Assembly (NCBI GenBank): GCA_910574455.1
Contig: CAJSYZ010000003.1
Location: forward strand, 5,179,396 to 5,243,395
DNA from: Trichaptum fuscoviolaceum
Taxonomy: Eukaryota > Basidiomycota > Agaricomycetes > Hymenochaetales > Trichaptaceae
Direction: 5' to 3'
DNA length: 64,000 bases
Below, piece after piece: positions 41,312-53,013 of this stretch. Both the position numbers and the translations under genes were made by a program. The stretch's first letter is position 1; every line of letters begins with the position of its first letter. Below the pieces are notes generated by a model, which worked only from the letters and a program-made list of their open reading frames with translations, was not told the origin of the DNA and ran no database searches.

Positions 41312-43495
41312 TTACGCCGAATAGCGGATAGACATCCATTCCGGTGCGTCTGGCCAAACACGCAAGGCCTTGAGCAATCCGTTCAGCACAGATCTATTTG
41401 GATTTGTAATCCAAAGATCCCGAGGGTTATTAGATGGGTCAGGGAAAAGTTGCGCCAACCCATCTCCGTCTCGCCATATGCGTTGTACACCGTAGGCTCG
41501 CAGACCCGCAGCCAAAGTGTCCCCAGTGACATCCATTCTGGTCATGATTTGATCTGACTCGAGGAGGTCCATGCGAAACTGACATTCGCAGACGTCCCGC
41601 AGGATAGAAGCGCGCGGCTTTGCGTCCGTGCTAATATCGGTGTAGGAGATAGAGCGATCAGCCCATATCGCTTCACACAATCTAGAGTAAGGAGTAAATT
41701 TGCCCTCGACGGAGAAGATCACTTTGATGGACTGCTGGTGTGCATTTCTAGCAATCTTGGAGCGAGATTTACCTATAGCTGCGGTGCCGATATTGGGAAC
41801 CAAGTCACTTAGAGAGGGCATAGCTTCTTTCAAACGCTCCAGCGAAGGAGATGGGAGAGCATTGTCCGGAAGAAGATGGCCTTTGGTTTAGTCGCCCAGG
41901 AGTGCGAACTTGTATCTTCAGGCCACCAGGCTCGGTCAAGTATACGGATTGCTTTAAGGCCACGCTCTCGCGGAACGGTTTGAATGGAGTCCACTTATGG
42001 ATGTGTTCATATGTCTTTTCCTTGGATTGGAACCCAAATAGATGGATAGGAGGAAAATGGTATCGTGCAGGAGATTCTTGGTTGGCCGGGAGTGGTGAAG
42101 CGCACTTGAGTGCGGCCTGTTCTCATTAGAGGTATGTCCGGAAGGTCCGGAAAGTGTGCAGGTACGACGAAGGATATGGAGAAAGGCAGTGGTTGAGTGA
42201 TACTTTGACCATGAGCTTCTTTTGGTATCGCCTTCACTCGTCTCTTCCGCTTGGGCTTCAAGGTCTTGCCAGGCTCTTCGTCATCAGAGTCAAAAAAGTT
42301 GAGGGGGTGAGGCAGGCGAGTCCACGTTCTCATGTGATCGCTATTTTAGGGAGTTTCCAACCTGCAATGGTGCTCGGTTAAGTCCTTGGTCACGGCCCAT
42401 TGCATGTCTCATATTCGAGATGATCGAAATCATGCGAGCTTCTGTTAATAGTGAGTTCCGGCTTGACCGTAGACTGACAGGGCAGTTGGCAGAAGGTGAC
42501 ATTGCCATGAAAAGCTCCCTTCCGTCTAACCGACTTCGCCATGAGTTACGAGCGAGTACGGAGTCCCAGAGCAATGGGTGCACAGCTCTGTAGATGCGAG
42601 TATCACCCAGAACACTGTGGTTTGGGCAAATGAACCAAAAAGGTACCCAGGCTCGTTGAAGTTCTTCTGCGAGCGCCCCGTCGTCAACAAAGACGCCTTG
42701 GAACGCAAGAGGGTGCGTGGCAACTGGTTCGGTGAACAACATTACACGACGTGCGACCATCTTGATATAGAAATATAGGCCGAAAAGCTCCCGTAACGAT
42801 CTCTGGACCTCGCGAACGCGTTGAATGACGTCTCGCCCCGCTCGTGGTTCTCGTTTCAGTTGTTCAACTGAAAGACGGGCCTGATTCGAGATGTGCATCA
42901 GCAAGTCCCTGTGATCTCTGCGTAACTCCTTTTCCACCTCGGCGCATGTGGGAATAGTGAGGTCCAGAGCTCTTGACAATTCGTTCGAGAAGTCCGACTT
43001 CAATGTGCCCACAGGCTCTGAGAATAGCTCGAACAGAGACGGACCAGACTCTATCCAATTTTCGGTTTCTACCGCTTGGCAGACGACTCCCCGGTCGCGT
43101 AAAACGTCGTGCATTGGTGGGTCGGGAGTTTGACGCGGAATACACATATGGTGCACGACAGAATGGCAGTATATCTGAGGCCAGATGGAGTATTCTTGAG
43201 GCCCCCAGTGTCCGTCTGCTCGCTGAAAGAGACCTCTATCGTGGAAGTGAGGAAATTCCGGAATCGAGCTCATGTTTGGGGAGGTGACAATCTTGAACGT
43301 ATCGGAAGACCATCTAATAGCAGCTGCGCTCCGACAATCATAAGCATTCCGAATGTGACGAGGTACATCTGCAACATTCATAGATCAGAGTGAAGAAATC
43401 TTATGGCAATTTAAGGAGTCACCATCTACCATGTTGACTTTCAGCCCAGGAAAGTTCTTTCCAGCTTCTCTTTGCCACTGCGCCCACCGCGCCAT
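41312..43495 (-). CDS. Large unidentified multi-exon gene
   Basis: Three long coding blocks run on the minus strand. A first exon, 43495-43423 (MARWAQWQREAGKNFPGLKV), joins through a 54-nt intron to 43368 (DVPRHIRNAYDCRSAAAIRW) in frame and stays open for over 300 codons to about 42362. A second block (42330-42010) carries DSDDEEPGKTLKPKRKRRVK, likely a nuclear localisation signal. The third (41860-41312) runs from ALPSPSLERLKEAMPSLSDL to PEWMSIRYSA stop. Coding also continues between blocks two and three in another phase (HKWTPFKPFRESVALKQSVY). Two splice or frame boundaries (about 42350 and 42020-41870) I could not fit, so either introns are unusual or the gene is mildly broken. I do not recognise the family. 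Estimated length is 650-700 aa, probably nuclear. Confidence 0.55.
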
Positions 43496-43499
43496 TGTG

Positions 43500-44032
43500 A
43501 AGGAGCTTCGCGATCGTTAGTCAAACGCTGTACTCTAGCGTTCTGTTGTTCTTGCTCAACGGCAATGATTGATTGCGCTCGGGGTTAGATACCAATACGA
43601 TGTGAGGGACCGAAGACGGACAGTGTTTTGATTGTCTACAGACAGAGCTTTGTAGCGTTGCGTAGTCTGCGTTGTGCTCTGTTGAGGGAAGTGGATGATG
43701 TGTCTCAAGGTGCAAATCTATGAATAGGATCCCCGACACGAAGCGTAGCGTAGTAGAGGGTTGTGTCGCCTTCGATCGTCACTTTGATGCCAGTGATAAG
43801 CAGCACTGCATTACTACTAACCACTTTTGTCCAATCACATGTCTCCGATCTTCGGTTCCACAGTCTTCCGCTCATTTCACAGGTTGTTTATTGTTTCTTT
43901 TCTCACATATTCTACTTAATTCTGCAATTAAAGTATCCTCTAGCCTGATTATGGTTGTTGATATGGCTTCTAGCCTATCTCTTGACTTTCTCTCAGTCTT
44001 GACCTCCTATGTCTTTAGAAATTTTGAGATGA
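43500..44032. other. Intergenic
   Basis: No supported gene. Short plus frames around 43720-44030 lack motifs. Confidence 0.4.
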
Positions 44033-44322
44033 TGGGGTGCTGTTTTGTGATATGAAAGTCTCCGAGCGAGAACGCAAAGAGCTTGAGTACAAGAAGGGAT
44101 CACTTCGTCTGGCGTGGGAGCGGATATATGTTGTCGACCATTAGGACGGATCAATGCCAGTGGGAGCACAGACGAAGCACAGAACCTTCCGAACCGCCGG
44201 CCTAGACAAGGTGCAATATGTCGACTTTTACGAGTATGTCTTTAACGAAATCCAGACGATCCATTTCGTTCTATTGAACACAATGAATGCGGAAGCAAAT
44301 AATGCGCTGGGACAGGGTTAAA
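44033..44322 (+). pseudogene. PRP2: Prp2/DHX16 relic, copy 2 (N-side part)
   Basis: The plus strand reads DGVLFCDMKVSERERKELEY, then KKGSLRLAWERIYVVDH stop. It continues with GAQTKHRTFRTAGLDKVQYV and DFYEYVFNEIQTIHFVL, and ends MNAEANNALGQG stop. This follows Prp2/DHX16 from the ERERKELEYK block to 'YEYVFDE.QTIKFV', just before the helicase core. An internal deletion removes the RYEEKK linker. It is a different decay lineage from copies 1 and 3 (it lacks the VLRRPCSIS word). Confidence 0.82.
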
Positions 44323-44389
44323 TAGTGTAAGTGTATTCGGCTGCGTACATTCACTGCTTTTAAATCAGACCCAGTCTAATTAGCTTTAA

Positions 44390-44840
44390 AGAGATTGGAA
44401 GGACTCGCACAGTGCACGACATGAGCGTTGTATTCAACGCAAGGACACCAACACCTTCGCCTAATCTTGTGTTGATCGTACTGTGAAGGTGTAGTCGTTC
44501 GGTTCCTCGATGCCAAATTTCCTCGAGGCACACGAGAAGGGCGGCGCTTACGTTGACTTCTATCCCGGTGCAGACAAGCCGTATCTTGACACGAGCGGTG
44601 ACGACCAAACAATCAAAATCTGGGATTACCTCAGTTCGGAGGATGGTACGATTAAGATCTGGAACTCGGGTATGTACCGTTTGAAAAATATCTTGAGCTA
44701 CGCTCTTGAACGTGCATGGTGCATTACCATCTGACCGCAGGGGAATGAGGTTACCGTACGGAACGACGAAGGTGTAGTCATGGTCAATCTTGATTGCCAG
44801 TGAACACAGACCATAACACATTTCGATAAGTAAGTTTCCT
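44390..44840 (+). pseudogene. SEC27: Coatomer beta-prime relic, copy 2, inserted in the Prp2 relic
   Basis: The plus strand reads LERTRTVHDMSVVFNAKDTN, then TFAS..LDRTVKVWSFGSS-like residues (with stops), MPNFLEAHEKGGAYVDFYPG, ADKPYLDTSGDDQTIKIWDY, then SEDGTIKIWNSGMYRLKN and ILSYALERAWCITI. These are consecutive WD40 blades of Sec27/COPB2, with one blade deleted between KIWDYL and SEDGT. It joins, by its last blade, the same point at which copy 1 (17.06 kb) begins. It lies between two pieces of the same Prp2 relic. Confidence 0.85.
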
Positions 44841-44899
44841 CTCTTCATCCTCCTCGACCTCTACACGCTGACATGAAGTAATAGCCCATTGTAATGTAC

Positions 44900-45262
44900 A
44901 GTACCTTCACAAGCCTGGCTACATACCGATATGATGACAGTCGGGTGCAAGGAGCCGCAACGCGTTTTGCTGCGATGAGGGCTACAGCGCGTACTGCCGA
45001 GGAAGTAGGGAATAATGTGGGCTATGAGGTTGGATATTCGATTTCGAAATTTGTGCAAGTGACAAGTCCATGATTAAAAGTCATTAAATACATGAACAGG
45101 TTGTATGCTTCTGAGTCATTGTGAGTCCTTGACAGAGCCGGATCTCGCGAGTTTCTTGGCCATAATTAATGAACCTCACGAGTAAACACTAAGTACGGAC
45201 ATCGTGTTTGCTCTAATCAAAGCTTTGCATTCGTGGCGGGTACAAGTTGGATCAGACAGCGC
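44900..45262 (+). pseudogene. PRP2: Prp2/DHX16 relic, copy 2 (core part)
   Basis: Prp2 resumes with YLHKPGY, a decayed GC.QPRRVAAM (VQGAATRFAAM in the read frame), EEVGNNVGYEVGYSI, KVIKYMN, ASESL..L.EPDLASF and AIINEPHE, then STDIVFALIKA. The motif II DEAH has become NEPHE with a stop after it, so catalysis is impossible. The segment containing the Walker A is missing (replaced by the Sec27 piece). A TIR-type repeat starts right after 45262. Confidence 0.8.
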
Positions 45263-45267
45263 TATAT

Positions 45268-46133
45268 AATGTCTAACGGCCCTGGGGAACCGGGCTCCAG
45301 AAATGTCCGCTCAGGACTACCGCAGTACCGCACTGAACGACTGCGGTACTGTGTCAAACTACCGCACAAGGGAGCCAATGAGAAATTTAGAAAATGTAGA
45401 ATAATGCGGAATATATAATCTTACATCCAATCATAATACAGGATCTTATGTATTTCCAAAGAATCTACAAAATCTCAATACATCTGGCTGCACAATGATG
45501 TCAACTACCGCGTTAATGACGTCAACTACCGCTCTGATTTCCAATACTACCGCCTTAATTACCAATACTACCGCGGTATTTCCAATACTACCGCTTTAAT
45601 TTCAACAACCGCTTTCTTGGCACCTAAGTATGGTATAAGTTCAGGCACATACATAGCCTTTAATACATTTTCTGTACTGCCACGGAACACCCACTTGCTC
45701 ATTGCACATTTCTCTCAGACATTAATTGCAACATGAACATGATTATGAACTGCTTCTGGTATTCTGAATTGATCTATACTACATTGTTCCTGAAGTTGAT
45801 GTGCACCTGTTGAAGATTGGCAAGTGCATGGAGTTTCTCACTGCTTTTCTGTGTGCTCTCACGATGTTGCTATCATAGTGCATCACTTATTTATAATATC
45901 AATCAACTTGAGGGCCATCGTCCGCATATACATTGATTGAACCTCACTTGCAGGTGACGGGGAAGGAGTGATAACAAGTGAAGAACTGTTGTACTAGATA
46001 TATGCAATTCAACTATATGCGGTAGCGCAGTAGTTTGACGCGCTGGCAGTACCGCGGTAGTTGAGAGCGGTAGTCTAGCGCGGTAGCGCGGTAGTCCAGC
46101 GCGGACATTTCAGCCAGCCGCTGGGGAACGGAC
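45268..46133. mobile_element. TIR element with ACTACCGC subterminal repeats
   Basis: The left end (45270-45365) and the inverse of the right end (46133-46015) share GAAATGTCCGC, GGACTACCGC.(G/T)ACCGC and GTCAAACTAC.GC in the same order over about 100 bp. The interior has further clusters of AATACTACCGC at 45500-45610. There is no transposase. Outer ends and target duplication could not be fixed. The element sits at the point where the Prp2 relic breaks off (compare 53825, where the same Prp2-adjacent sequence continues). Confidence 0.7.
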
Positions 46134-46139
46134 TGTAAA

Positions 46140-46455
46140 TAAGCATAACCTGAATTAAACTTGTTACAAATGTGTATGATTATCACTCTATACAATTTAT
46201 GCTTATAAGTGCCTAAATACCTAAACACCGTGTTGGTGGATCAAAACATTCATCAGTTATGCTTATTCGGAGGCATGTTTGTATGCAGCTTATTTTGCAA
46301 ATGACTATAAGCATTGGGTTCCATAGCCAGTCTGGGCTATGCTTATTGCAGGTTATGCTAATAAGAGGTACTCTTGGGTGTAATTTGAAGCTTCATATGG
46401 TAAAAGCCCATGCTTATAGAGAGAGTTATGCATATATAAGGGATGCTAATAGACA
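46140..46455. repeat. Cluster of ATGCTTAT motifs in both orientations
   Basis: ATGCTTA(T/A), ATGCTAATA or the inverse ATAAGCAT occur about eight times (near 46142, 46200, 46258, 46310, 46339, 46352, 46408 and 46442). This density in both orientations looks like the subterminal repeats of another small DNA transposon. Confidence 0.55.
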
Positions 46456-46472
46456 GGTTCATCTGTAGTATA

Positions 46473-46545
46473 GTGCCATAAATAGATCTCTACCAGTATA
46501 TTACCATAAATAGATTTGTACTAATATACTACCATAAATAGATTT
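46473..46545 (+). repeat. Three tandem units of 28 bp
   Basis: (T/G)ACCATAAATAGAT recurs at about 46474, 46502 and 46530 with similar spacers (for example CTA.TATA.T). Confidence 0.75.
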
Positions 46546-46559
46546 TCTCACACTGATTG

Positions 46560-49500
46560 GATGTTGCCAGTTTGAAAATTGACTTCGTCAGGAAACAGAT
46601 TCATAGCTCCATTATAGCGTACACATAAAGTGAAAAGCTTAACAGACAGGCATCTAATGGAAAGTACTAGTAGTCTGTGTACTCTAATGTAAATGGTGGA
46701 AACACTTTTGTGATCTGAATATGGTCATGTGACAGTAAGACTCGGATGCCATGATTGCTTCCACATCACCACGTGTCTGATAACCCCCTAACAACTCACC
46801 GCACATCGACACCCTCCCCTCACTCTTTCCCCTCCCCTCTTCTCACAACGTCAACGACCATTCAAATTTTTCTGCGGCTGACTAGTGCAATCTGTTCTTC
46901 TTGTTGACTGGAACTTCTAATAACACAGACTCTGTGAAAGCGATCAAGCAAATCTCATACCCCTCACTGCTGCGCCTCGCAACATAGATAGCGCCTCCAT
47001 CTCGACCTGGTCAACATCACTTCAGCTTCGCGCTGCAGCTGATGTGACTGGAAGACCCTGAGTTTGCTTCGGCGACCTCTAAGTATCCTTAATGTGTCGA
47101 TCAAGACGACATGGTTGGAGTGTCAATCTAGGAGAGAGTTTTGGACTTTAGTGGACAGAAGTTGCTCTTTGTAAGAATATTTGATAGGAGCAAAGAATTG
47201 TATAATTCTAATCAGACCTCCAGTGGTTTCGAGCGAGTGGCATCCGAAGTCGAGGCATCATTTAGGTCGTGTCTCATCTTTTATATCAGGGTATGCAGTT
47301 TGTCTCATCCCGTATGGGCTCAATTTCTGATGCTGCTCTTCTGCCCATTTGGCGTGTATTGTGGGAACAATGTGATGCACAACGGCTGGTGGTGGCATTC
47401 AGTGGCTCATGATATGTTGTCCGTGTGGTACTTGTCGGGGTTTTCGATAACGTTTAGGATCGCCAGACATTTCTCGCCATAGAGATAGTTGATCCGCCGT
47501 CGATCGCCCCTTTCATTGTCGACTGTGCAGTGTTTATCCGGATGCTCTTGCAAACTTGTGTCGAAATATCGCAGGTTGCTTTGTCTTCGACCCTTTTCAT
47601 TTTTCTTGATAAAATCTTTCCAAACGCGGTCCTCCATCTGCTGCTCCACTCTCTCCTATCCTTCTCAGTCCTCTCAAACGTGGTGTTAAATGTCTTTACT
47701 GCATTTGTATATCATCATCGAGCTTGCCTGAGGTGGAGAGGGAAGGGATTTATACTGTGAAACACGATGAACAAGGTAGGAGGCTTTAATTGGATGACGA
47801 GTTATTGTTTCACATTACTCATTTATTATCTACCAGGCAGCCTTTGTTACTGCAAGAAACAATGTGCTCGGATCAGCAATGAGTGAGTCTCTTTAGTTCT
47901 TTCAACGTGTGTGGCTTATTGGCAATGAATCCCTTGCCTTTTTAAACAGACGACGTAGCATATCAGGGCCAACTCGATTATAATGCATTTCCTACTGAAT
48001 TCCTCCATGAAGGGCTTTTTCAACTTTAGTCTACTGTCAGCGTATCCCCTTCATTCCATGGAGTCAATCAATGTTTCCCTGTCTCTGAGTATCCGTCGAT
48101 TATGACGATTGTGGGCGTCAATGGGCAATAGGCGGCCAAAACAGGCTTTTCTGGAGACAACGCTTCAATCAGGTTCCCCATATTTCCCCGCCTCAGCATC
48201 CCTTGCTGAACCCAAACAATGGTCCTCCTATCTCCCTTCGGCATCGGGCTACGCCAATAAATTATCTTGCACCACCTAATCAATCCGTATCGCAGAATGA
48301 ACAGCGCAGGGCAACACTGATGCAGACGCAATTCCATTCTTACGGCAACACCTTTTTCATACTCATCTTTGCCTAGATGTTCATGATAACTAAACCGCTC
48401 TCGAGATAGCCGCGTTCCAGTGCCGCACGAAGGTACTTATACATACTTTGGACAATCTGAGCGCAATCTCGCTCACAATTCTTGGCATGTGTAGCATGAT
48501 CCCCGTCTCGCCTACGAACTCTCGTCACAAGATGATGGAGCATACGTCTGCGGTGCGGATGAGTCTTTGTTTCCAAACGTTGTGAACGAAAGTGTAGACT
48601 CGATGTCCAGCAGCTTCAAAAGAAGAAGAGATTCTCCAGAGGTCCGTTGAAGCCCTTCGGCCACCTGGTCTTCCTCTGGCCGATTGCTTGCGCTTATTTA
48701 AGATAGCAATGAATATTGTCCGTTGCCTACGGCTGGGTGTGCTTTATCCGACTCGCCGCTGAACAGCAAATCTGATTCGCCTCGTGCGTTGACCTGAAAT
48801 TTTCTTCACCTTTCATGACGTATTCACGGTTCACGAGCCGGACGCGTTCGACGTTGCCATCGGGAACGCCTTCCTCGGTGTCACCGTTGCACATAGAGAC
48901 ACGAGATCGAAGAGTCAGACAGCTGATATAGAAAGGGAGGGAGGTTGACTCGAGATAATAAGAAAGGTTAAATTCAGTCTTTTGAAATTTTTAGATTCAG
49001 TGCTGATAGAATTTCTCGTTCTTTAAAACGTAGAACCTGAGTTCGGGTTTCTTGCTGCTGCTAGACTCTGAACTCTCCTGGCATCGTATGCGGCTATTTC
49101 CACCAATGGCTGCCTACTGAAGGTGGCAATCTTTGCAAAGTACCGCGTTCTGCATGCGGCAGAAGGGCAAGGGTTAACACGGATAGAGAACAGAAGTGGA
49201 TGAAATTCTACATTATTACCAATGAGCCAATATACGCGCATATGTATATGATGATTCCACTGTCCCGCGTCATTATCAATTGTGCCCAGGTCAAAGTGGC
49301 GAAACTAACCTTTGGCTTAATTTGAAGTGCGGGAGTGCGGAGGCATCATTGACAATACGCGGATCTAATAGCGCATCTGCCAATCTGTTGGTGCGTTTGA
49401 GTGTGCACAGTCAAGATAAGTAACTGAATCTATTCGCGAACCCCGACTTAAAACATATTTAAAGCTTAACGACTGCATATCTTGGATTGAAGCAATTGAT

Positions 49501-49670
49501 ACATTCTAACAACACCCAACATCTGAGAAATAGAAAATACAAAGATTCGCTACATTTTCATGAGAGTCCGCAGCCTATTTTTTTGGCATGCAATCATCTT
49601 TTATATATCGCCCTCACCACCTTTCGTCCGAATCGCTCAAGACCGGCTTAGGTGCGCCCTTTCCAAGTTT
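46560..49670. other. Long stretch without a recognisable gene
   Basis: Open frames at 47141-47482 (plus), 47407-47649 (minus), 48068-48337 and 48373-48576 (minus) are partly protein-like but match nothing I know and lack supporting splice structure. They may be remnants. A short word TGACAATACGCGGAT.TAAT.GCGCAT at 49349 recurs at 51295. Confidence 0.4.
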
Positions 49671-49678
49671 TTGCAGTG

Positions 49679-49847
49679 TTAAAAAACGCAGCTAGTATGC
49701 CAAATAAGTTGGCTTTTATCATCTTCATCAGTTAAATATTGAAATACACGTACATCAACTTTCCAGTCCCCTTTCGAGGGCTTAGGCAGATGTGTCGCCC
49801 CCATATACCTATTGCCGTCGTAATGTCGGAACATCATATGGTTTAAA
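49679..49847 (-). pseudogene. Partial, diverged paralogue of the Pro/Ala-rich gene
   Basis: The minus strand reads MFRHYDGNRYMGATHLPKPS, then VDVRVFQYLTDEDDKSQLIW. It aligns with MRFYDGDELLGTAHLPATNE, VRIFRSIDAKYESTLDW of the gene at 50158-50753. Only the second-exon domain is left, and its 5' side is cut at the start of the 1.2 kb duplicated unit. Confidence 0.65.
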
Positions 49848-51051
49848 ATGACAGACGTCATAGCATGGCATTGAAACAAGGGATACATTCTAATGACACA
49901 GTTGATCGGTACAAATACGAACAGTAAGAGCCGATACATTTTAATTCAAAGTCCAAAGCCGTTCTTTTTTATCGCATACAGGTCATTCTTCGCATCGTGC
50001 CCTCAGCACCTTACGTTCTAATTCTTCAAGGCCTTCTTAGAAGTGCTGGCGTCGTTTCCGTACTTTCTCGACTTTTCTCCCTTTCCTCCCTTTCCCCCCC
50101 TCCCTGCCCTCCCTGTCTTTCCTTTCTTCCGCCAGTTGTCCTTTTTTCTTTCCTGGTTCAGTTTCTCATCGAAGTATTCAAGGTCATCGAGCTAGTTTTC
50201 CAGTCAAGTGTGCTTTCATATTTTGCATCAATGGATCGAAATATACGTACAATTGGGTTTCCCTCGTTTGTGGCAGGCAGGTGAGCTGTCCCCAAAAGCT
50301 CATCACCGTCATAAAATCTCATAGTGATATGCCACAGACTGTCTGAGTTGGAGGTATGAGGGCCATTGCTAATTGAGAATTTAGCCAAAATATTGACATA
50401 GAGGGTGGGGAAACGTACTATATCTTTACGGCCTCGAATTTAATTCCCGAACGCATAAGCTTCATACCAGCTTCATAACAGGCCTGTTCGACGATAGGCC
50501 TTAGATGACGTTTACGATCTGAGGTGTACGAGCTGTTGTTATTCCAAACGACTTCGAAAGGTGCGGGTGGTTCCGGCTTTGACTCCGGTGCTGGCGTTGG
50601 TGCAGGTTCAGGAGTAAGAGCAGGATCAGATTCGGGGGCAGGTGTAGGTGTCGCCATCGGAGCAGGTGTAGGTTTGGGTGAAGGTGAGAGTGAAGGTACG
50701 GGTGCGGGTAAGGGTGCAGCTGCGGGTGCAGCTGCGGGAGCAGGAGAAGTCATTGTGAGCGTACTTGCGTATATTGTGTACGAGGACGAGGGGAAGCGAG
50801 TCAAAGGTTGTGAAGGCGGATGAACTGCTTTGATTAACGAGAGTCTATGTGCTTTGATCTCGTTAACGAATGCACTTTCATTACAATAATGTAAGTGATA
50901 GCCCGAGGCTGTATGTTTTAGACACAATCATCGTAATGGATTCTGATGACATCTGTAAACCTCCTAGCTAAGACACGCGATGCTACATGCGCCTGGCATC
51001 GTTCTTTGTGCGCACAGTATATGCAGTGAAGTTTGTCAACTCCCTTTGTCC
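49848..51051 (+). repeat. 1.2 kb segmental duplication, unit 1
   Basis: From ATGACAGACGTCATAGCATGG to GTCAACTCCCTTTGTCC this unit is almost identical to 51397-52598 (1,204 and 1,202 bp; few substitutions, two single-base deletions). A 345-bp spacer separates the units. No terminal repeats or target duplications are visible, so unequal recombination is more likely than transposition. Confidence 0.95.
50158..50753 (-). CDS. Pro/Ala-rich protein of unknown family, intact copy
   Basis: The exons are 50753-50419 and 50368-50158 with a 50-nt intron, giving an open 181-aa protein. The first third is a disordered tract of Pro-Ala and Pro-Glu repeats (for example PAPAAAPAAAPLPAPVPSLS). The folded part then starts FEVVWNNNSSYTSDRKRHLR, continues PIVEQACYEAGMKLMRSGIK, crosses the splice site at FEAVKI-YNGPHTSNSDSLW, and ends with HITMRFYDGDELLGTAHLP and VRIFRSIDAKYES. 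I do not recognise the domain. The plus-strand Gly-rich frame opposite the tract is a shadow. The ATG at 50753 is the first that begins the low-complexity tract; a longer open frame upstream lacks support. Confidence 0.55.
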
Positions 51052-51396
51052 GTCACAACCGATTAGCTTAGTACGTGATATGAGAGAAATTATATGCGAC
51101 TCTGATGCATGTGAATCATTGTTAGGAATGCAACGCAGAAGGGATTCTGTTGTGTACCATGTCTATTTTGCATCTAAAATAGATGACAAAATGCCGGTGC
51201 CTTAATCGAGATCCGATTCTGGTATACTACACACGTGTAAATAGGCATTTGGGTTAATTTTAAATTTTAAATACGGAAACACGGAGATAACAATGACAAT
51301 ACGCGGATGTAATGGCGCATAGGTCTCGATCGACAGTTCGCATGCAGGTAAGTATTTCTCTAAATCTGCGAATTACGACTCAAGCAGTCTTTATAG

Positions 51397-52598
51397 ATGA
51401 CAGACGTCATAGCATGGCATTGAAACAAGGGATACATTCTAATGACACAGTTGATCGGTACAAATACGAACAGTAAGAGCCGATACATTTTAATTCAAAG
51501 TCCGAAGCCGTTCTTTTTTATCGCATACAGGTCATTCTTCGCATCGTGCCCTCAGCACCTTACGTTCTAATTCTTCAAGGCCTTCTTAGAAGTGCTGGCG
51601 TCGTTTCCGTACTTTCTCGACTTTTCTCCCTTTCCTCCCTTTCCCCCCCTCCCTGCCCTCCCTGTCTTTCCTTTCTTCCGCCAGTTGTCCTTTTTTCTTT
51701 CCTGGTTCAGTTTCTCATCGAAGTATTCAAGGTCATCGAGCTAGTTTTCCAGTCAAGTGTGCTTTCATATTTTGCATCAATGGATCGAAATATACGTACA
51801 ATTGGGTTTCCCTCGTTTGTGGCAGGCAGGTGAGCTGCCCCAAAAGCTCATCACCGTCATAAAATCTCATAGTGATATGCCACAGACTGTCTGAGTTGGA
51901 GGTATGAGGGCCATTGCTAATTGAGAATTTAGCCAAAATATTGACATAGAGGGTGGGGAAACGTACTATATCTTTACGGCCTCGAATTTAATTCCCGAAC
52001 GCATAAGCTTCATACCAGCTTCATAACAGGCCTGTTCGACGATAGGCCTTAGATGACGTTTACGATCTGAGGTGTACGAGCTGTTGTTATTCCAAACGAC
52101 TTCGAAAGGTGCGGGTGGTTCCGGCTTTGACTCCGGTGCTGGCGTTGGTGCAGGTTCAGGAGTAAGAGCAGGATCAGATTCGGGGGCAGGTGTAGGTGTC
52201 GCCATCGGAGCAGGTGTAGGTTTGGGTGAAGGTGAGAGTGAAGGTACGGGTGCGGGTAAGGGTGCAGCTGCGGGTGCAGCTGCGGGAGCAGGAGAAGTCA
52301 TTGTGAGCGTACTTGCGTATATTGTGTACGAGGACGGGGGAAGCGAGTCAAAGGTTGTGAAGGCGGATGAACTGCTTTGATTAACGAGAGTCTATGTGCT
52401 TTGATCTCGTTAACGAATGCACTTTCATTACAATAATGTAAGTGATAGCCCGAGGCTGTATGTTTTAGACACAATCATCGTAATGGATTCTGATGACATC
52501 TGTAAACCTCCTAGCTAAGACACGCGATGCTACATGCGCCTGGCATCGTTCTTTGTGCGCACAGTATATGCAGTGAAGTTTGTCAACTCCCTTTGTCC
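51397..52598 (+). repeat. 1.2 kb segmental duplication, unit 2
   Basis: Second unit; see unit 1. Its gene copy carries a frameshift. Confidence 0.95.
51706..52301 (-). pseudogene. Pro/Ala-rich protein gene, frameshifted copy
   Basis: This is identical in layout to the gene at 50158-50753, with start at 52301 and the same intron. One base is missing in exon 2 near 51836 (plus strand GAGCTGCCCC where unit 1 has GAGCTGTCCCC), so after DGDELLG the frame switches and the conserved THLP...VRIF part is lost. The first exon and intron are intact, so the break is recent. Confidence 0.8.
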
Positions 52599-52599
52599 A

Positions 52600-53013
52600 C
52601 ACATCCGTTTGGCTTATTATACAGATAGTTTACATTTGCAGATGTGACTTGCATTACTTATCTCATGTACGTATTGACACATAATCTGAAATAATGAGGG
52701 CATTTGGAATATTATTTCGTTCATAATTGTAGGAGTCGCCATTAGTGCGTTATTCTTTGAAATGTTATATAGGGGACGTGCCGAAAAACAGTACGGATCC
52801 GAATGATATTATTCGGCCGACTTCCTTGAGGCGAATTGGATGAATTTGTGTCCTTAGTGTGCGGGGTTATCTAGTCAGTTACATGTTCTGTATCTACTTC
52901 CAACATGCGTGAGAATCTTCAAACTTTTAACTGTGCGAAAGTTGACACTATCGTCCGAATTATGAGGGCGCTGACTTGCGCGTCTGTTGCCGCTACTTCG
53001 CAATCAAAAGTTA
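52600..53013. other. Intergenic
   Basis: No gene seen. Confidence 0.4.

Noticed and set aside
50524..50823. Glycine-rich plus-strand frames at 50524-50823 and 52072-52380
   Set aside because: They are the antisense of the Pro/Ala-rich exon. The minus strand has a correct intron and a conserved domain, so the plus frames are shadows.
51397..52598. 1.2 kb duplicated unit as a transposon
   Set aside because: No inverted ends or target duplications at 49848/51051 or 51397/52598. Tandem duplication by recombination is simpler.
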